Shown here: in pieces, positions 48,931 through 60,174 of the stretch | Numbering within the stretch: position 1 is the first letter of the stretch | How the letters are laid out: every line of letters starts with the position of its first letter | Source of the DNA: Dipteronia dyeriana | Lineage: Eukaryota > Streptophyta > Magnoliopsida > Sapindales > Sapindaceae | Direction of reading: 5' to 3' | Assembly: GCA_032871835.1 (NCBI GenBank) | Contig: CM065301.1 | Location: forward strand, 15,827,291 to 15,891,290 | DNA length: 64,000 nucleotides | Notes under the pieces: model-generated | Told to the model about the DNA's origin: nothing | Databases searched by the model: none | What the model saw: only the letters and a program-made list of their open reading frames with translations | Program-made: the position numbers and the translations under genes

Positions 48931-49745
48931 AAATAAACAATACCCAAACTTAAATACTACCACAACCATGAACCACCCTTAAAATCAACAACCAACACTC
49001 AAATTTGAATTGGGTCTTCACAACCTAGATCTGCAAACCAAAGGAGAGAGAGGAGAAACAAACAAAATGTTTTGATTAAAGAGGAGAGAGGCGTGAGAGA
49101 AGAGATTTGGTTGTAAAAAAAATGTGGTGAAGAGAAATAGAGGCGTGAGAGAACGAGAGAGAAAAAGAATAGATTGAAGAGAGAAAGAAGGAGGAGAGAG
49201 AATAAAAAAAATGATTCTGAGTTCAGGCCAAAGGAGAGAGAAGAGATAAAGAAATAATGAGGGGCATTTGGATCTTTACAGTCAATTAATGGGTAAAAAT
49301 AATAAAAATACTAATATCGGGTAAAAATAATAAATCTCTTTATATTTTAACTTTATTTTTTAACTAAAAAGGTGTATTTCCTCTTTTGTTGTATATCCAA
49401 GGTGCGAATAAATTCTACCACGTGTTATTTAAGGGTATATATTTTTTCATAACTTCAAATTATAGTGTAAATGAATTTTTTTATGCTATAAGAATTTATC
49501 TATTTACTTCATAGTCATACCTATTTTTATTTTTTGAAATAAAAATATATATTATCATACATATTTTTTATTTTTTGAAATAAAAATAAAATAATAATTA
49601 TTCATATTTTTATTTCAAAATAAATAAATAATAATAATGGTCATACTATTTTAACTTGGATATATTTGAGCCCTACTTGAGCCCATTGTTTTAGAACCCA
49701 GAGAATGATGCTTGAAGTTGAAGCATGTGGATACATATATAAAAG

Positions 49746-50670
49746 AGAAAACCAAAAATAGACATCAGAAACGTTAAGTTTTCGTTAGCAACCATTTTTA
49801 AAATTTTAATCGTTAATAACCACTTTTAAAAAAAAATCATTTAAAAAAAAAATCAGTGTATATCCATAAATTATAAAAATACTCTTGAATTTATTTAAAA
49901 AAAAAACTGAACGCAAACTTGAAATCATGACTAAAATCTGGAACCTAACTTGAAATCATGACTAAAAACTTGAAACTTGAAACTTGAAATCTTACCTAAA
50001 ACATAAATTTTTGAAACTTGAAATCTTGCATAAATTAAAATGTTGAAACTTGAAATCTTGACTAAATTAAAATGTTGAAACTTGAAATGTTCTGGGTTTC
50101 TAGGTTTTTTTTGTTTTCAAATTTTGAAACTTGAAATCTTGTCTAAATTGAAATGTTAAAACTTGAAATATTGACTAAATTGAAATGTTGAAACTTGAAA
50201 TATTCTGTGTTTCTAGGTTTTTTGTTTTTTTCCCCATTTTTCTGTAGATCATATCACCGGCGGAGGGGGAGCTCGACGGTGCTGTTGGACGATCGTGAAG
50301 CTCAGGCGACGGCATGTGAGAGAGAGAGAGGAGAGAAGAGAGAAAAAAAGGCGCGTGAAAGAGGAGATAGAGGTGCAGGGAGAGAGAAAGGGAGGTTCAG
50401 TGAGAGAGAGGAGGCCGACGATGATTTGTCGGCCTTCGCAATGACGTCGGCGACGATTCACTAGCACATCTACGACGAGGAGAGAGAGAGGAGAGGAGAG
50501 AGAAAGAAAAAGAAAAAGAAAAAGAGAGAGAATGTTTGTTTATGGATGATTTTTATATGAGGACATTAAAGTAATTTTTTAAAAAAATTGGTTATTAATG
50601 AATAAATTTTTATTTATGGTTAAAAACAAATTTTCTATGTTATATGTTGTTATTTTTGATAATTTCCACC
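49746..50670. mobile_element. 925-bp Mutator-like element
   Basis: The left end (AGAAAACCAAAAATAGACAT) and the reverse complement of the right end (GGTGGAAATTATCAAAAATA) are similar over about 75 bp, both reaching a shared TTAATAACCA. Flanks ATATAAAAG (49737-49745) and ATATAAAAT (50671-50679) match at 8 of 9 bases, the length expected of Mutator. The interior has an AT-rich repeat array and a GC-rich patch (about 50250-50465) in an open frame of Glu/Arg-rich composition, possibly a captured piece. Confidence 0.7.
49910..50210 (+). repeat. GAAACTTGAAATCTTGACTA repeat array
   Basis: Units of roughly 30 bp, GAAACTTGAAAT followed by CTTGACTAAA and TTAAAATGTT, recur about nine times with small changes inside the 925-bp element. 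A larger repeat with the spacer TTCTGGGTTTCTAGG is superimposed on them. Confidence 0.8.
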
Positions 50671-50679
50671 ATATAAAAT

Positions 50680-51706
50680 TTAAACAGGAAATATCTATCG
50701 GTCATCGGTTTAACCCAAGTAGAAACAACCCATATCAATAGCAGGAGAAAAACTTACATGGATAGTATCATTATTACTTGGTAAGTGAGACAATTCAATA
50801 TAAGTATATCATATGATAATTTTAAATTATAATTTTATATTTTTTTATATAAATGATATACAACGGTTTCACAAAGGGGTAATGATACCGTTTCTTATAA
50901 GTTCCCCCCTATGAGTGGATTATGATGTTCCCAAAATTTAGAACAAGTCAGGCCACACATGAGTCATTCTCAAAATCTTATTGGCTAACAATTGCAAAAA
51001 GCAAATAAAGTAAAAAAAAAAAAGATATCGAAACATCATAATATATATAATAGAGACGGACTGATTAGACATTACATAAGTAACGATGATATCAAAGATT
51101 TTGTTTAATTAAATATAATATAATATAACATTGTTAATTAAGTTATAAGCAGTAGTCCTTAACTTAATTGATGATCATAACTTAATTGATCATATGACGT
51201 GTGACCGGGGTGACTTTGGGGAGTCAAGATAAAAATTAATATTGTAGGTCATGAAATCTTTAAATGATATCAGTAGAAATTTTGTATAAAAAAAGTATGG
51301 AATCCCACACCTGATACTTTACAATAAAATATGATACTTTTTTGTGTTAAAAGTAATAATACAAATATATAAATAAAATTGATATTAACTAATTAATATA
51401 TAATTACTCTAACAAAATAAATCATAAAAGTAGTCGCCATAAGAGTTCAATATTTACTTACATTATGTTTGAATTGGTGGAATATGAAAGAAAGTAAATG
51501 AGAGGTAAATGAGGAAAGGAAAGGAAAGGAAAGAAGTATTTTCAATGATTATTGTTTAGATAGTTATAAATATAAAAGAAAGGAAATGAAACCAATTTTA
51601 TTTAGAGGGAGGAAATAAATGATTTCATTTAATTCTATTTACGAAAACACTGTTCTTTCAACAATATGAGTAACCAATATTAATGGAGTTAGTTTTGGGA
51701 AATTAA
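50680..51706. other. AT-rich spacer
   Basis: I see no gene or structured repeat. A GGAAAGGAAAGGAAAG run lies near 51514. Confidence 0.5.
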
Positions 51707-53226
51707 GGGGCCGTTCGATAACATTTTCTTTTTTCGTTTTCTGTTTCTCGTTTTCATTTGTTTTTAAAAAATTGATTTTTAGATTTTTCGGATTCAAAAA
51801 TGCATCTAGTAACAATGGTTGAAAACGATATTTGGAGAATCAAAACATAAAAAATGTGTCTGGAAGAATATTTTTTAAATCATTTTCAACATTGTATTAT
51901 ATAATAATAATTTCTGAAATCCGGATGATGTGAATTTATGATGTCTAAATATCAGTATCTGAAAATCAGTAACATAACAATTATAATTGTTAATAGATTT
52001 ATGTATTATTATATATATATAATTAGAATTAGAATTAGAATTCTGTAGGATTCTTCTTCTTCTCCTTTTCTCTTTAGGTTTTTCTCCGGATCTTCTTCTC
52101 TCTCACTCTCGGATCTCTTTTTCTTTCTTCAAGTCTTCAATGGTTACTAAGGTCGTCGAATCTTTTTCTCTCTCTCAAGATCTCCTTTTTTGGTCCTCTG
52201 TTTTTTTTTTGTTCTTTTTTCTTCTTGTTTGGTACTGCGTGTTGTGTGTTGGCAAGTTGTGTAAAGAGATGCACATTTTTCCCCGGAGTCTCAATTTCCT
52301 GCGTCCCCATCCTCATTTGGGATTTTTTTCGGGAAAAAATAGAAAAATGAGGGGGGATGAGGATGAAAATCATCCTCAAATTGAAATGGGGTCTCCTCCC
52401 ATCCTCAATTTTCCATTTCCCCACAATTATATTGAATGGGTATGGGGGATCATCCATTTCCCCATTTCCCCATTTCTCCCAAATATATATAAATATAAAT
52501 ATAATATATATTTTTAATATATATTTTTTATTCTTTGAAACTCTAAGTATATATACACATTTACTCTTTTTACTGTATTAATGGATTTTATTTTGTATTT
52601 ATAATGGAATGTTTTTTTTTAGTTTAATTTATAATTTTTAGTTAAATAGGGAAATAGAGAACCAGGGAAAATGGGGAAAACAGAAAAAATAGAGAAAAAC
52701 GGGAAAAATGGAAAACTTGGGTTAGAGATGGTTATACCTCCCCCTAAAATTTTACATCCCCATTTTCCTTAAATGGGGGGGAGAAGAGTCTCAGAAGTGG
52801 GGATGGGGATGGAGGGACCTATATCCATCCATATTTCCCAAATGTGCATCTCTAGTTGTGTAGGGTGGTAGCTTGCTCGATTTTTGTCTCTGGTCTTGGT
52901 TCCCCTATTGTTCTAGAGGTTTGTGTTATGGTGCTTATGGTGGTTTGCTTTGGTGGTTTCTTTGTGGTACTTGTGGTTTTTGCTCTGGTTTGAATAAAAC
53001 TTTATTGTTAAAAAAAGTCTTCAACTCTCAGATTTATGGTAAGAATATTGAGAACGTAAGATTGATGTTCTTAGTGTTTTCATCTTTTTGTTCATTAAAA
53101 GTGAGAAATTATTCTCCTTGTTTTCTAAATTTGCTTTTGGAAATCATCCACTGAACTAGTTTTCTCTGTTTTTAGGACTAAAAAAAAAAAAAAAACGTGT
53201 TACGGAAATAATACCAAACATGCCCT
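51707..53226. mobile_element. Possible non-autonomous element with a transcribed-looking interior
   Basis: The left edge GGGGCCGTTCGATAACATTT and the reverse complement of the right edge (TAGGGCATGTTTGGTATTAT) are loosely similar. The interior from 52040 to 52250 is C/T-rich like a 5' leader and runs into an ATG frame at 52140, which is cut by the MITE at 52264. The part after the MITE (52863-53020) reads as T/G-rich with AATAAAAC near its end. The inverted repeat is weak and no target duplication was found. Confidence 0.3.
52264..52854. mobile_element. 591-bp hAT-like MITE, GGGGATGGGG family, copy 2
   Basis: The ends AAGAGATGCACATTT and AAATGTGCATCTCTA are inverted copies except for the first base. 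The exact 8-bp duplication GTTGTGTA flanks it at 52256-52263 and 52855-52862. The interior has the same CCCCATTTCCCC/GGGGATGGGG style as the copy at 35292. Confidence 0.9.
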
Positions 53227-53356
53227 AAACAATCATTAATTATGGATTTATTTCCTTATTGTCTTCCTAATTTTGGGTGGAAACCAAATTGGATGAAACA
53301 AAAATAAATTATATTGAATAAAGTCAGAAAAATTGATAAAAGAATATACAATTAAT

Positions 53357-54040
53357 TATGGGTGTGCGTTTTCGGTTTGGTTTGGGTTAAAGCTCAATGT
53401 CAAACCAAACCAATATGGATCGGTTTGGCTATATTTCAACCCAAACCAAACCAAACCAATTTAATTTTTCAAACCGATTCAAACCAAACCAACAAAGGTC
53501 GGGTTGGTTTGGATTAGTTTATCGGTTTAGATTTGAATTCAAAAATATTTTATTTTTGATATTATATTATAAAAAATATTTAAATAAAATAATCATAACA
53601 TTAAATATTATATATATATATATAAATAAAAAAGAAAGTACAGTCAAATGAGTAATTACAAATTAAAGACATGTTTAATAGTATCTATGCTTTTGAAACT
53701 CTAATACATCATTCAATCAATCAGAATAATTGTATCAAAATAAATAAATAAACTATACAAGCTTAAAGTAATCGGTAAAAATTATAAAACATGAACCGTA
53801 TAAAAAACATATGTAAATTTTATATTTTAGTTTTACTTTTTAAAATATGTGGTTTGGTTTGGGCTGGTGAATTATTTCACTCAACCCAAACCGAACCACC
53901 TTTAATCGGTTTGTCCAAAAAATAAACTAATCCACCAATTTTTTATATTTGTAATCGAACCAACCCAAACTTTATGGGTTAGGTTGGTCGGTTTGGTCGG
54001 TTTGGTTCGATTTGATTTGACGGTTTTTTACATACCCCTA
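53357..54040. mobile_element. 684-bp hAT-like MITE rich in GGTTTGGTTT
   Basis: The ends TATGGGTGTGCGTTTTCGG and ACGGTTTTTTACATACCCCTA form an imperfect inverted repeat. The exact 8-bp duplication CAATTAAT flanks it at 53349-53356 and 54041-54048. Both subterminal zones are full of CCAAACC/GGTTTGG motifs. There is no transposase. Confidence 0.88.
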
Positions 54041-54048
54041 CAATTAAT

Positions 54049-55039
54049 GGACATATAACCAGAAACAACAAAAAGTTTTACATGAGGATGCCCTGCATGC
54101 ATTGATTTATATTTTTTTTATATCCTCAAATGTTATTTGTCCATAAATTACTTTTAAAAATAAAAAATTTGTCCAAAAATATTACTTAATAAGATCTTTT
54201 GATATTCTCAAATTTTATTTTTGTCAATAAATATCAATTAAGAATAATAACAACAGTAAATGTTTTTGGTAATGATCTTTCTGTTTTACATCCCCAAAAG
54301 GCAAGATATGGACATTTTACCGTTACCATAATAACTAATGGTAAAAATTAGCATGAACGATCAAAGTGAGTTTCAAAAAATATATATTGTAAATTTTATC
54401 AACCACTACTAATTATTATACATGACTACCAATTACTATTCTCCCATAACTCAATTTTTCAACAACATATAATCGATCAGATCATTGAAAATATAAAATA
54501 TTGAAAACAAATAAACTATATCCATCAAATCAAAAATTTCACGGACAAACCTCCCATATCAGAAGAAATCAAAATCTCATCTTTGTATTATAAAGCTAAA
54601 ACAGATGTAACATTCACGTAAGGGTATTTATACAAAATTTCATCAAAAAATACATAGTCAAAAAAAAAAAGAGGAGAAAAGATCTTAGCTCTAATACAGC
54701 TTCTTTGATTGTTGTCATGAGAGATTAAAAGACTGTCTTTGCTTTGCTTGGTTGGATTCGTTTATTATTATTTTTTTTTTTATTAAAACTTAAACCAACG
54801 ATCTAAATCTAAAAAGAAAGATAAAACAAAAACTTGAATTCTGAGTTAGTCTTACCGGAAGCTCTAAAGTTGAAACCAAATAAAAGCAAATTAACTTGAC
54901 CCAAATGACAAATAAAACATTGACTATAAACATGAGAAAAAACATGAAAAGGATTTGAAAAGATATATAAAAAAAATCCAATCAAGGATTAACCAAAGTC
55001 TTCATCAAAATAGCGGACAGACAACAAATAAAAATAAAT
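54049..55039. other. AT-rich spacer
   Basis: I see no gene, RNA or repeat family member that I can support here. Confidence 0.5.
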
Positions 55040-55665
55040 TCAAGATTAAGGTCTCGTTTGATTTTTCGTCTGAAGACCGAATAATATTGAATGATACTGA
55101 AGATTGAATAGTGACCGAAGACTGAAAATTGAAAAACATGTTTATTTTTTTTCCACTGAAAACTGAATATAAGTGATAAGTTTGTTTTTTTTAAGTTATA
55201 AATATCTGAAAATTAATAACATTTTAAATTTATTTTATTAATATTATTTAGATGCAATCAAACTTTAAAATAAAATAAACAAAACTAATTATCAAATTAT
55301 AAGGAAAAAAAAGGAATGACTCAATCCTGAAAGCCGGAATATTGTATGAAAACCGGTCTCTAATTGTTTGAGTTTTGAAGCAATTAGGTTTTAGGATGCT
55401 GTATTTGTTTATAGTGAGAAAAAAAAGATAATATTATTATAAATAGTAGTTTGACAGGAAACAAAATTGGAAATTAGTTGGATCGGTGAGGATAGTTTTG
55501 GAAGTAAAAAATTACATTAAATTTTAGTAGATTTGTGTTAAGTTTTCTAAACAAATAGTTTTAAGGGTTCTTTAAATGATTTTTATCACTTAAAAAAACA
55601 AATAAAATAACTTGATAAAGCACACATTAAGTAAGTGAAAAAATCAAACAGGACCTAAATCTTGA
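55040..55665. mobile_element. MITE, TTTCAGTCTTCAG family, copy 2 (inverted)
   Basis: The ends TCAAGATTAAGGTCTCGTTT and, on the opposite strand, TCAAGATTTAGGTCCTGTTT form a 20-bp imperfect inverted repeat. The reverse complement of 55070-55200 lines up with 38435-38560 of copy 1 (TTATCACTTA, ATTCAGTTTTCAGTG, AAACATGTTTTTCA). The target duplication is unclear. Confidence 0.75.
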
Positions 55666-56298
55666 TAATAAAAAGAAGAAGAAGAAGAATTATTAGAGTA
55701 ATTATAAAAGTAAATCCACAGCATCCATCAGCCATCCCAAGACTCCACTCTTCCTCGGTAGCGACTCAACTGCTTAGTTGTTGTGCTTCCTCGCGTAGTC
55801 GCGTACCTCTGGTTCCTTAGGAACTTCGGGTCCATCCCTTAGGTGGAGGTGTTGCGGTGCCTTTCGGGTTTCTTGATTCGACCCATTCCTAGATGTGAGC
55901 CTTGTTCGACTGGTTGCCTGTTGAGAGAAGAGGCTGCGGTTCTGATGGAATGTTTTTTTCTGCCAGAAACAATAAAAATTAATACTTGGACAATCTTATC
56001 TGCTTTTTTTTTTTTAAGAACAATCTAATCCAGTACTCCCTAATTGGGAATTCACAAAATCTTGTATATATATTCAACCAAAAATCACACAATCACATAA
56101 AAGCATGAAAGCTACTACAACACATAACATAGCTGACCTTTATAGAATTTCTGAATTGCTTCATACCTGCTCTCTCTGATCGATTATTACTTTTACTTTC
56201 CCATAAATCTGACAATAAACAAAAAAAAAAAAACTTTTTTAAAATGATTCCATTGTCAAAACCGATCATTCACACAACCAATAATACGTGTTAATAAA
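55666..56298. other. Spacer with a GC-richer block
   Basis: Positions about 55720-55960 are GC-richer than the surroundings, with words such as GTCGCGTACCTCTGG and GGAACTTCGGGTCC. The block contains one short open frame from 55843. I do not recognise it; a retroelement 3' fragment is possible. Confidence 0.35.
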
Positions 56299-56639
56299 AA
56301 GTGCAAATGATGAGATATGTCATATTTTTTATTGTGTGTTGTAATGTTGTCACCGGTTTAATAACTTAAGTTTAAAAGACACCTATTATGATGAATTATC
56401 GAAAATACTCATAAAATAATCGATTATTTATTCTTTAAAAGGCACCTCATCTCTCTTTCCAAAAAAATTGTCTGAAAGTCGATCTACAACCCATCTCTCT
56501 CTATAAAAAAAACTTGTGTGTCTCGAGATATTGCACAAGAAGGTAACAAATATTTCTGATTATCTTTTTATTTTTCATACATTTGTGTAGTTTAACAATG
56601 TAAGAACATTTTTTCTCCATTTTTTTTATATGTCTATGA

Positions 56640-57145
56640 ATTGTTGTATATGTGTCCGAGATTTTGGTACATTGGTCCGAGTTTTTTTTGAAATGATTTG
56701 TAGCGTTTTTGTAATTGGTCCGAGGATTTTTTTTATTTTATTTTTCGAGCTTTTTTTACATTGGTCCGAGCTTTTTTTAACTGGTGCAAACAAGTTTATA
56801 ATGTTGGGAAAAAAAACTCGAACCCTTAAGAAAAAAACTCGATCTCTCACAAAAAAGCTCGATAATGTACAAAAAAGTTCGATCCCTAAAAAAAACAATT
56901 TTAAAAAGCTCGAATCCTTAAGAAAAAAGTTCAATCCCTCGTAAAAAAACTCGTTCCCTTAGTAAATAAACACGATCATCTACAAAAAAACTCGATCCCT
57001 TAGTAAAAAAGCTCAATCATGTAGAAATAAAGCTCGATCCCTTACAAAAGAAGCTCGATCATGTAAAAAAACTCGATCCCTTACAAAAAAAGCTCGATCA
57101 TGTAGAAAAAAAACTCGATCCCATACAAAAAAAGCTCAATCGCTT
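56640..57145. repeat. TCGAGC-T(n) minisatellite array of E2 with a strand switch
   Basis: From about 56650 to 56785 the units read CCGAGCTTTTTT on the + strand. After a non-repeat stretch, GGTGCAAACAAGTTTATAAT, they read AAAAAGCTCGATC from about 56812 to 57145. The same spacer (GGTGCAAACAAGTTTAAAAT on the minus strand) bounds the E1 array, where the outer reversed part is missing. The array lies in the leader intron 56543-57238. Confidence 0.88.
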
Positions 57146-57242
57146 ACACTTAAGATTTTTGTTGAATTCTTTATTAATTATAAATTTAATATTAAATATT
57201 ATTTTCTTAATAATGGTCTGTGATGATGATTTTCACAGGACA

Positions 57243-59940
57243 ATGGATCGGGTGAGAATAGTCATATCTTACAACGATTGATACGAGCAATTACTAGGCG
57301 GAAGTCAGAGATTTTTAGGTTCCGATAACCAAGGATTGTATGTGTCAAAGAAGATGACTTGCGACGAACTGGTGTCGATCATGCAAACCGTTGTGAAGTA
57401 TGATAAGAACAAATACATTGTTGATCTACAGTCTGTATCAATCGTTTCTGGGACTACGTGTCGTACATTTATAAGAAATGACGATGATGTTCATTTTATG
57501 CTAAGGGAAGATAGGGTGATCCAGCAAGTATGTGTTAGTCTAATTGAGAGGCCATTAGGAGGTGTCATTGGTGAAGATATCCCTCATCGTGATAACACCC
57601 AACAATTTCGATCGTCAGGCGGAAGCAACCGGTTGTTCACAGAAAGAAGTGGGATTGACGGTCGGAAAAACAAGTGTTGTCCGACCGGAAGTAGCCGACC
57701 ATGCTGATATAGTGGAACTTCAATTCGACCATGTCTTTGGTTGTCAAATTGAGATGAATTGTAGGCAGTATAACCACCAATACAATGAGATCTACAATGA
57801 CTTAAACAATGAGCAGAATACAAAACCAAATATTGGGCCGATTCATGAGGTGGATAATGAGGCAAATTATCATCAGGTAGATAATTTAGGGAACAATGAG
57901 GAAGATGAAGAACCTATCCAAATGGAAAGACGTGCAAGACGTGTACATATATTTAGTTTTAGTGCACCAGATATAGCTGGGACCTCCGAGGTCTGGGCTA
58001 ATGTAACTCTAGATGATTCTGATAATACCACAACGTGGGTAATTCCAGGAGCAGAATCATACTCGTTTGGTATGAGTGGAAGCAGAAACTTGGTAGAAGA
58101 TGAACCTACATGCATGATATATAAAATACATTTTTTTCCTAGTAAAAAGCATTTGAAGAGACTTGTTGGGCATTTTGTAATGCGGCACAACTTCGAGTGA
58201 AAGGTGAAAAGGTCGAATAAAACAATGTTACATCTTGTTTGTTTGATGGACAACTGTACGTGGAAGTTAAGAGCAGTGATGAGAGATGAAGGGACATACT
58301 TCCAAGTAAGAAGTTTTGTCAACGAACACACTTGTCCGTTGGAGGAGATTCACCTGCGCCATCGATAAGCTAGTGCAGTCATAATTGGAGAAGTGGTTGC
58401 ACCTAGACTTCAATAACAGGATGGTCGACTAATGCGTCCGAATGACATAATCGCCGACATGAAAACAATGTATGACATCCAAATCATGTACAATAAGACA
58501 CATCAAGCCCTCGATTATGCGTTGTCACTGACCTATGGAATACATGAGGAAACCTTTCAACTGCTATCATCATTCGGTAACATTTTGGAATAAAAAAATT
58601 CCGGTATAATCATTGACTTACATTGCGATGAAGATGGTAAATTTCTCTACTTTTTTATGTCGATTGGTGCCTCACTTAGAGGATTCTGGATGTGTATGCA
58701 TCCAGTTATTACCTTTGATGGTACCCATTTGAAGGGACGATTTAAGGATACAATGTTTGTTGCAACTACACAAGATGAGAATGAACATGTGTATCCAATT
58801 GCTTTTGGGTACGGCGACTCAGAAAACAACCTTTCATAGGAGTGGTTTTTTGATTGCTTGAAGGGTGCCATAAGTCATATTGATGATCTGGTTTTCATTT
58901 CCATATGTTGCTGGCACTTTTTTGAAAATATTAAGAAGCGATATCACAGAAAGGATGTTTCCATAATAATGGACAAAGCAGTCCGCACGTACACTGAGTT
59001 GAAATATAACCGGCATATAGAAGAGTTAAAAAACTTGCACCAAAATGCATATGATTATGTAATTGATGTCGGTCCATAAAAGTGGTCCAATGTACACTGT
59101 CCCAAAATAAGGTACAGGGTGATGGCAATAAATGCTGTAGAATCCATAAAATCATGCCTCAAATTTGCACGGCAACTGTCTATGTTGACTATGGCTGAGT
59201 TCATTAGGAATATGCTACAACGGTGGTTTCATGATCGTTATCAAGTTGCACAGTCCATGTGTCATTAGTTGACCGACGCAACACATCTTGTGATCCTAAA
59301 ACGTGTGAAGAAGTACGGTTTTATGACCGTAAATCCAGTCGACTGGAATATATTCTTGGTGAAGCGGTTTGAAAAATAGTGGACTATTGACCTAGCCCGG
59401 AAGACCTGCACTTGCAACAAATTCTAAATGGACCAGTTTCCATGTTCTCACGGACTCGCTGTTGCAAGGTAAAACATAAAGTTTAAAGTACGGTTTATAT
59501 TACTGAAATGTGAAACTCATCATTTTCATTGTTTTTATAGGGAGCGAAACTTGGATTTCACATCCCTGTGTACGAACTACTACAAGAGACAGACTCTTAT
59601 TGATGCGTACTTGGTTCTTATTATACCGGTTGGACATCCTTCAACATGGGTAGTGCCATATGATATCGTTGAATGGGTGGTTTTGATTCCAATCTCCAGG
59701 AGACAAGCAAGACGTCTGAGGGCGGGGAGATATGTCTCATCTTCGGAAAAGACATCCACACAATCGTGTAGAAGATATGGACAATCGGGTCATAATTTCA
59801 GAAGGTGTTCTAACCCACCTTTGATCAATGAAGGTCCAAACAGAGTTGTTCCCAAGGAATACAGCTGTAAGTGTAGCATCTATCATTCAGTTGGATACAA
59901 CAAACAAAAGTGCCTTAACAGAGACCGTAATAGGGAATGA
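57243..59940 (+). pseudogene. MuDR-type transposase of E2, broken
   Basis: ATG is at 57243 after the leader acceptor at 57238. The N-terminal region (RVRIVISYND, then DELVSIMQTVVKYDKNKYIV) has a TGA within 12 codons. A frameshift occurs near 57660-57700. Further stops follow the words RHNFE (58198), CHRHR-like text near 58365, and others at about 58415, 58590 and 58838. The first Asp block (VITFDGTHLKG) remains, but the second (FISDRHAS in E1) is deleted: FIS joins directly to ICCWHFFENI. The SWIM finger has a stop after CTCNKF. The last exon 59541-59940 has both zinc knuckles damaged (CRRYGQSGH, CSIYHSVGYN). Confidence 0.85.
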
Positions 59941-60174
59941 ATGACAATATTTCCATTGATGACATTGTAAACATTTGGAATTGTATTAGATTGTAATAAT
60001 TTGGAATTGTATGACTTGTTCAAGGTTTGCAATGTTTGTCATACTTTTGATGGCAAACACTTCAAACAGAAACATAAATAAAAATAGAAATAATATAATT
60101 GAAATAGAATGTCTTTGTACAATTTTTATTTTACAAAAAATTAAAAAATTACAACAACAAATATACAACCAATC

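Larger units (their letters stand above)
48091..49335. mobile_element. Long-TIR (Mutator-like) element, 1.2 kb
   Basis: The left end (GTTTATTGTTTTTACCCAAG) and the reverse complement of the right end (ATTTATTATTTTTACCCGAT) are similar over about 75 bp. The interior has pyrimidine-rich CTTCTTCTT tracts near 48190-48290, purine-rich GAGAGAGGAG tracts near 49030-49250 and two repeat arrays, but no transposase. I could not fix a target duplication. Confidence 0.55.

Noticed and set aside
52137..52517. Opposed 106- and 125-codon frames
   Set aside because: Most of their length crosses the GGGGATGGGG MITE, whose insertion at 52264 is shown by an exact 8-bp duplication.
53397..53651. 84-codon frame rich in Asn, Gln and Phe
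   Set aside because: It lies wholly in the CCAAACC-rich MITE and reflects its repeat motif.
56626..56944. Overlapping 100-codon frames on both strands rich in Lys or Phe
   Set aside because: They arise from the A/T runs of the TCGAGC-T(n) array and are low-complexity.
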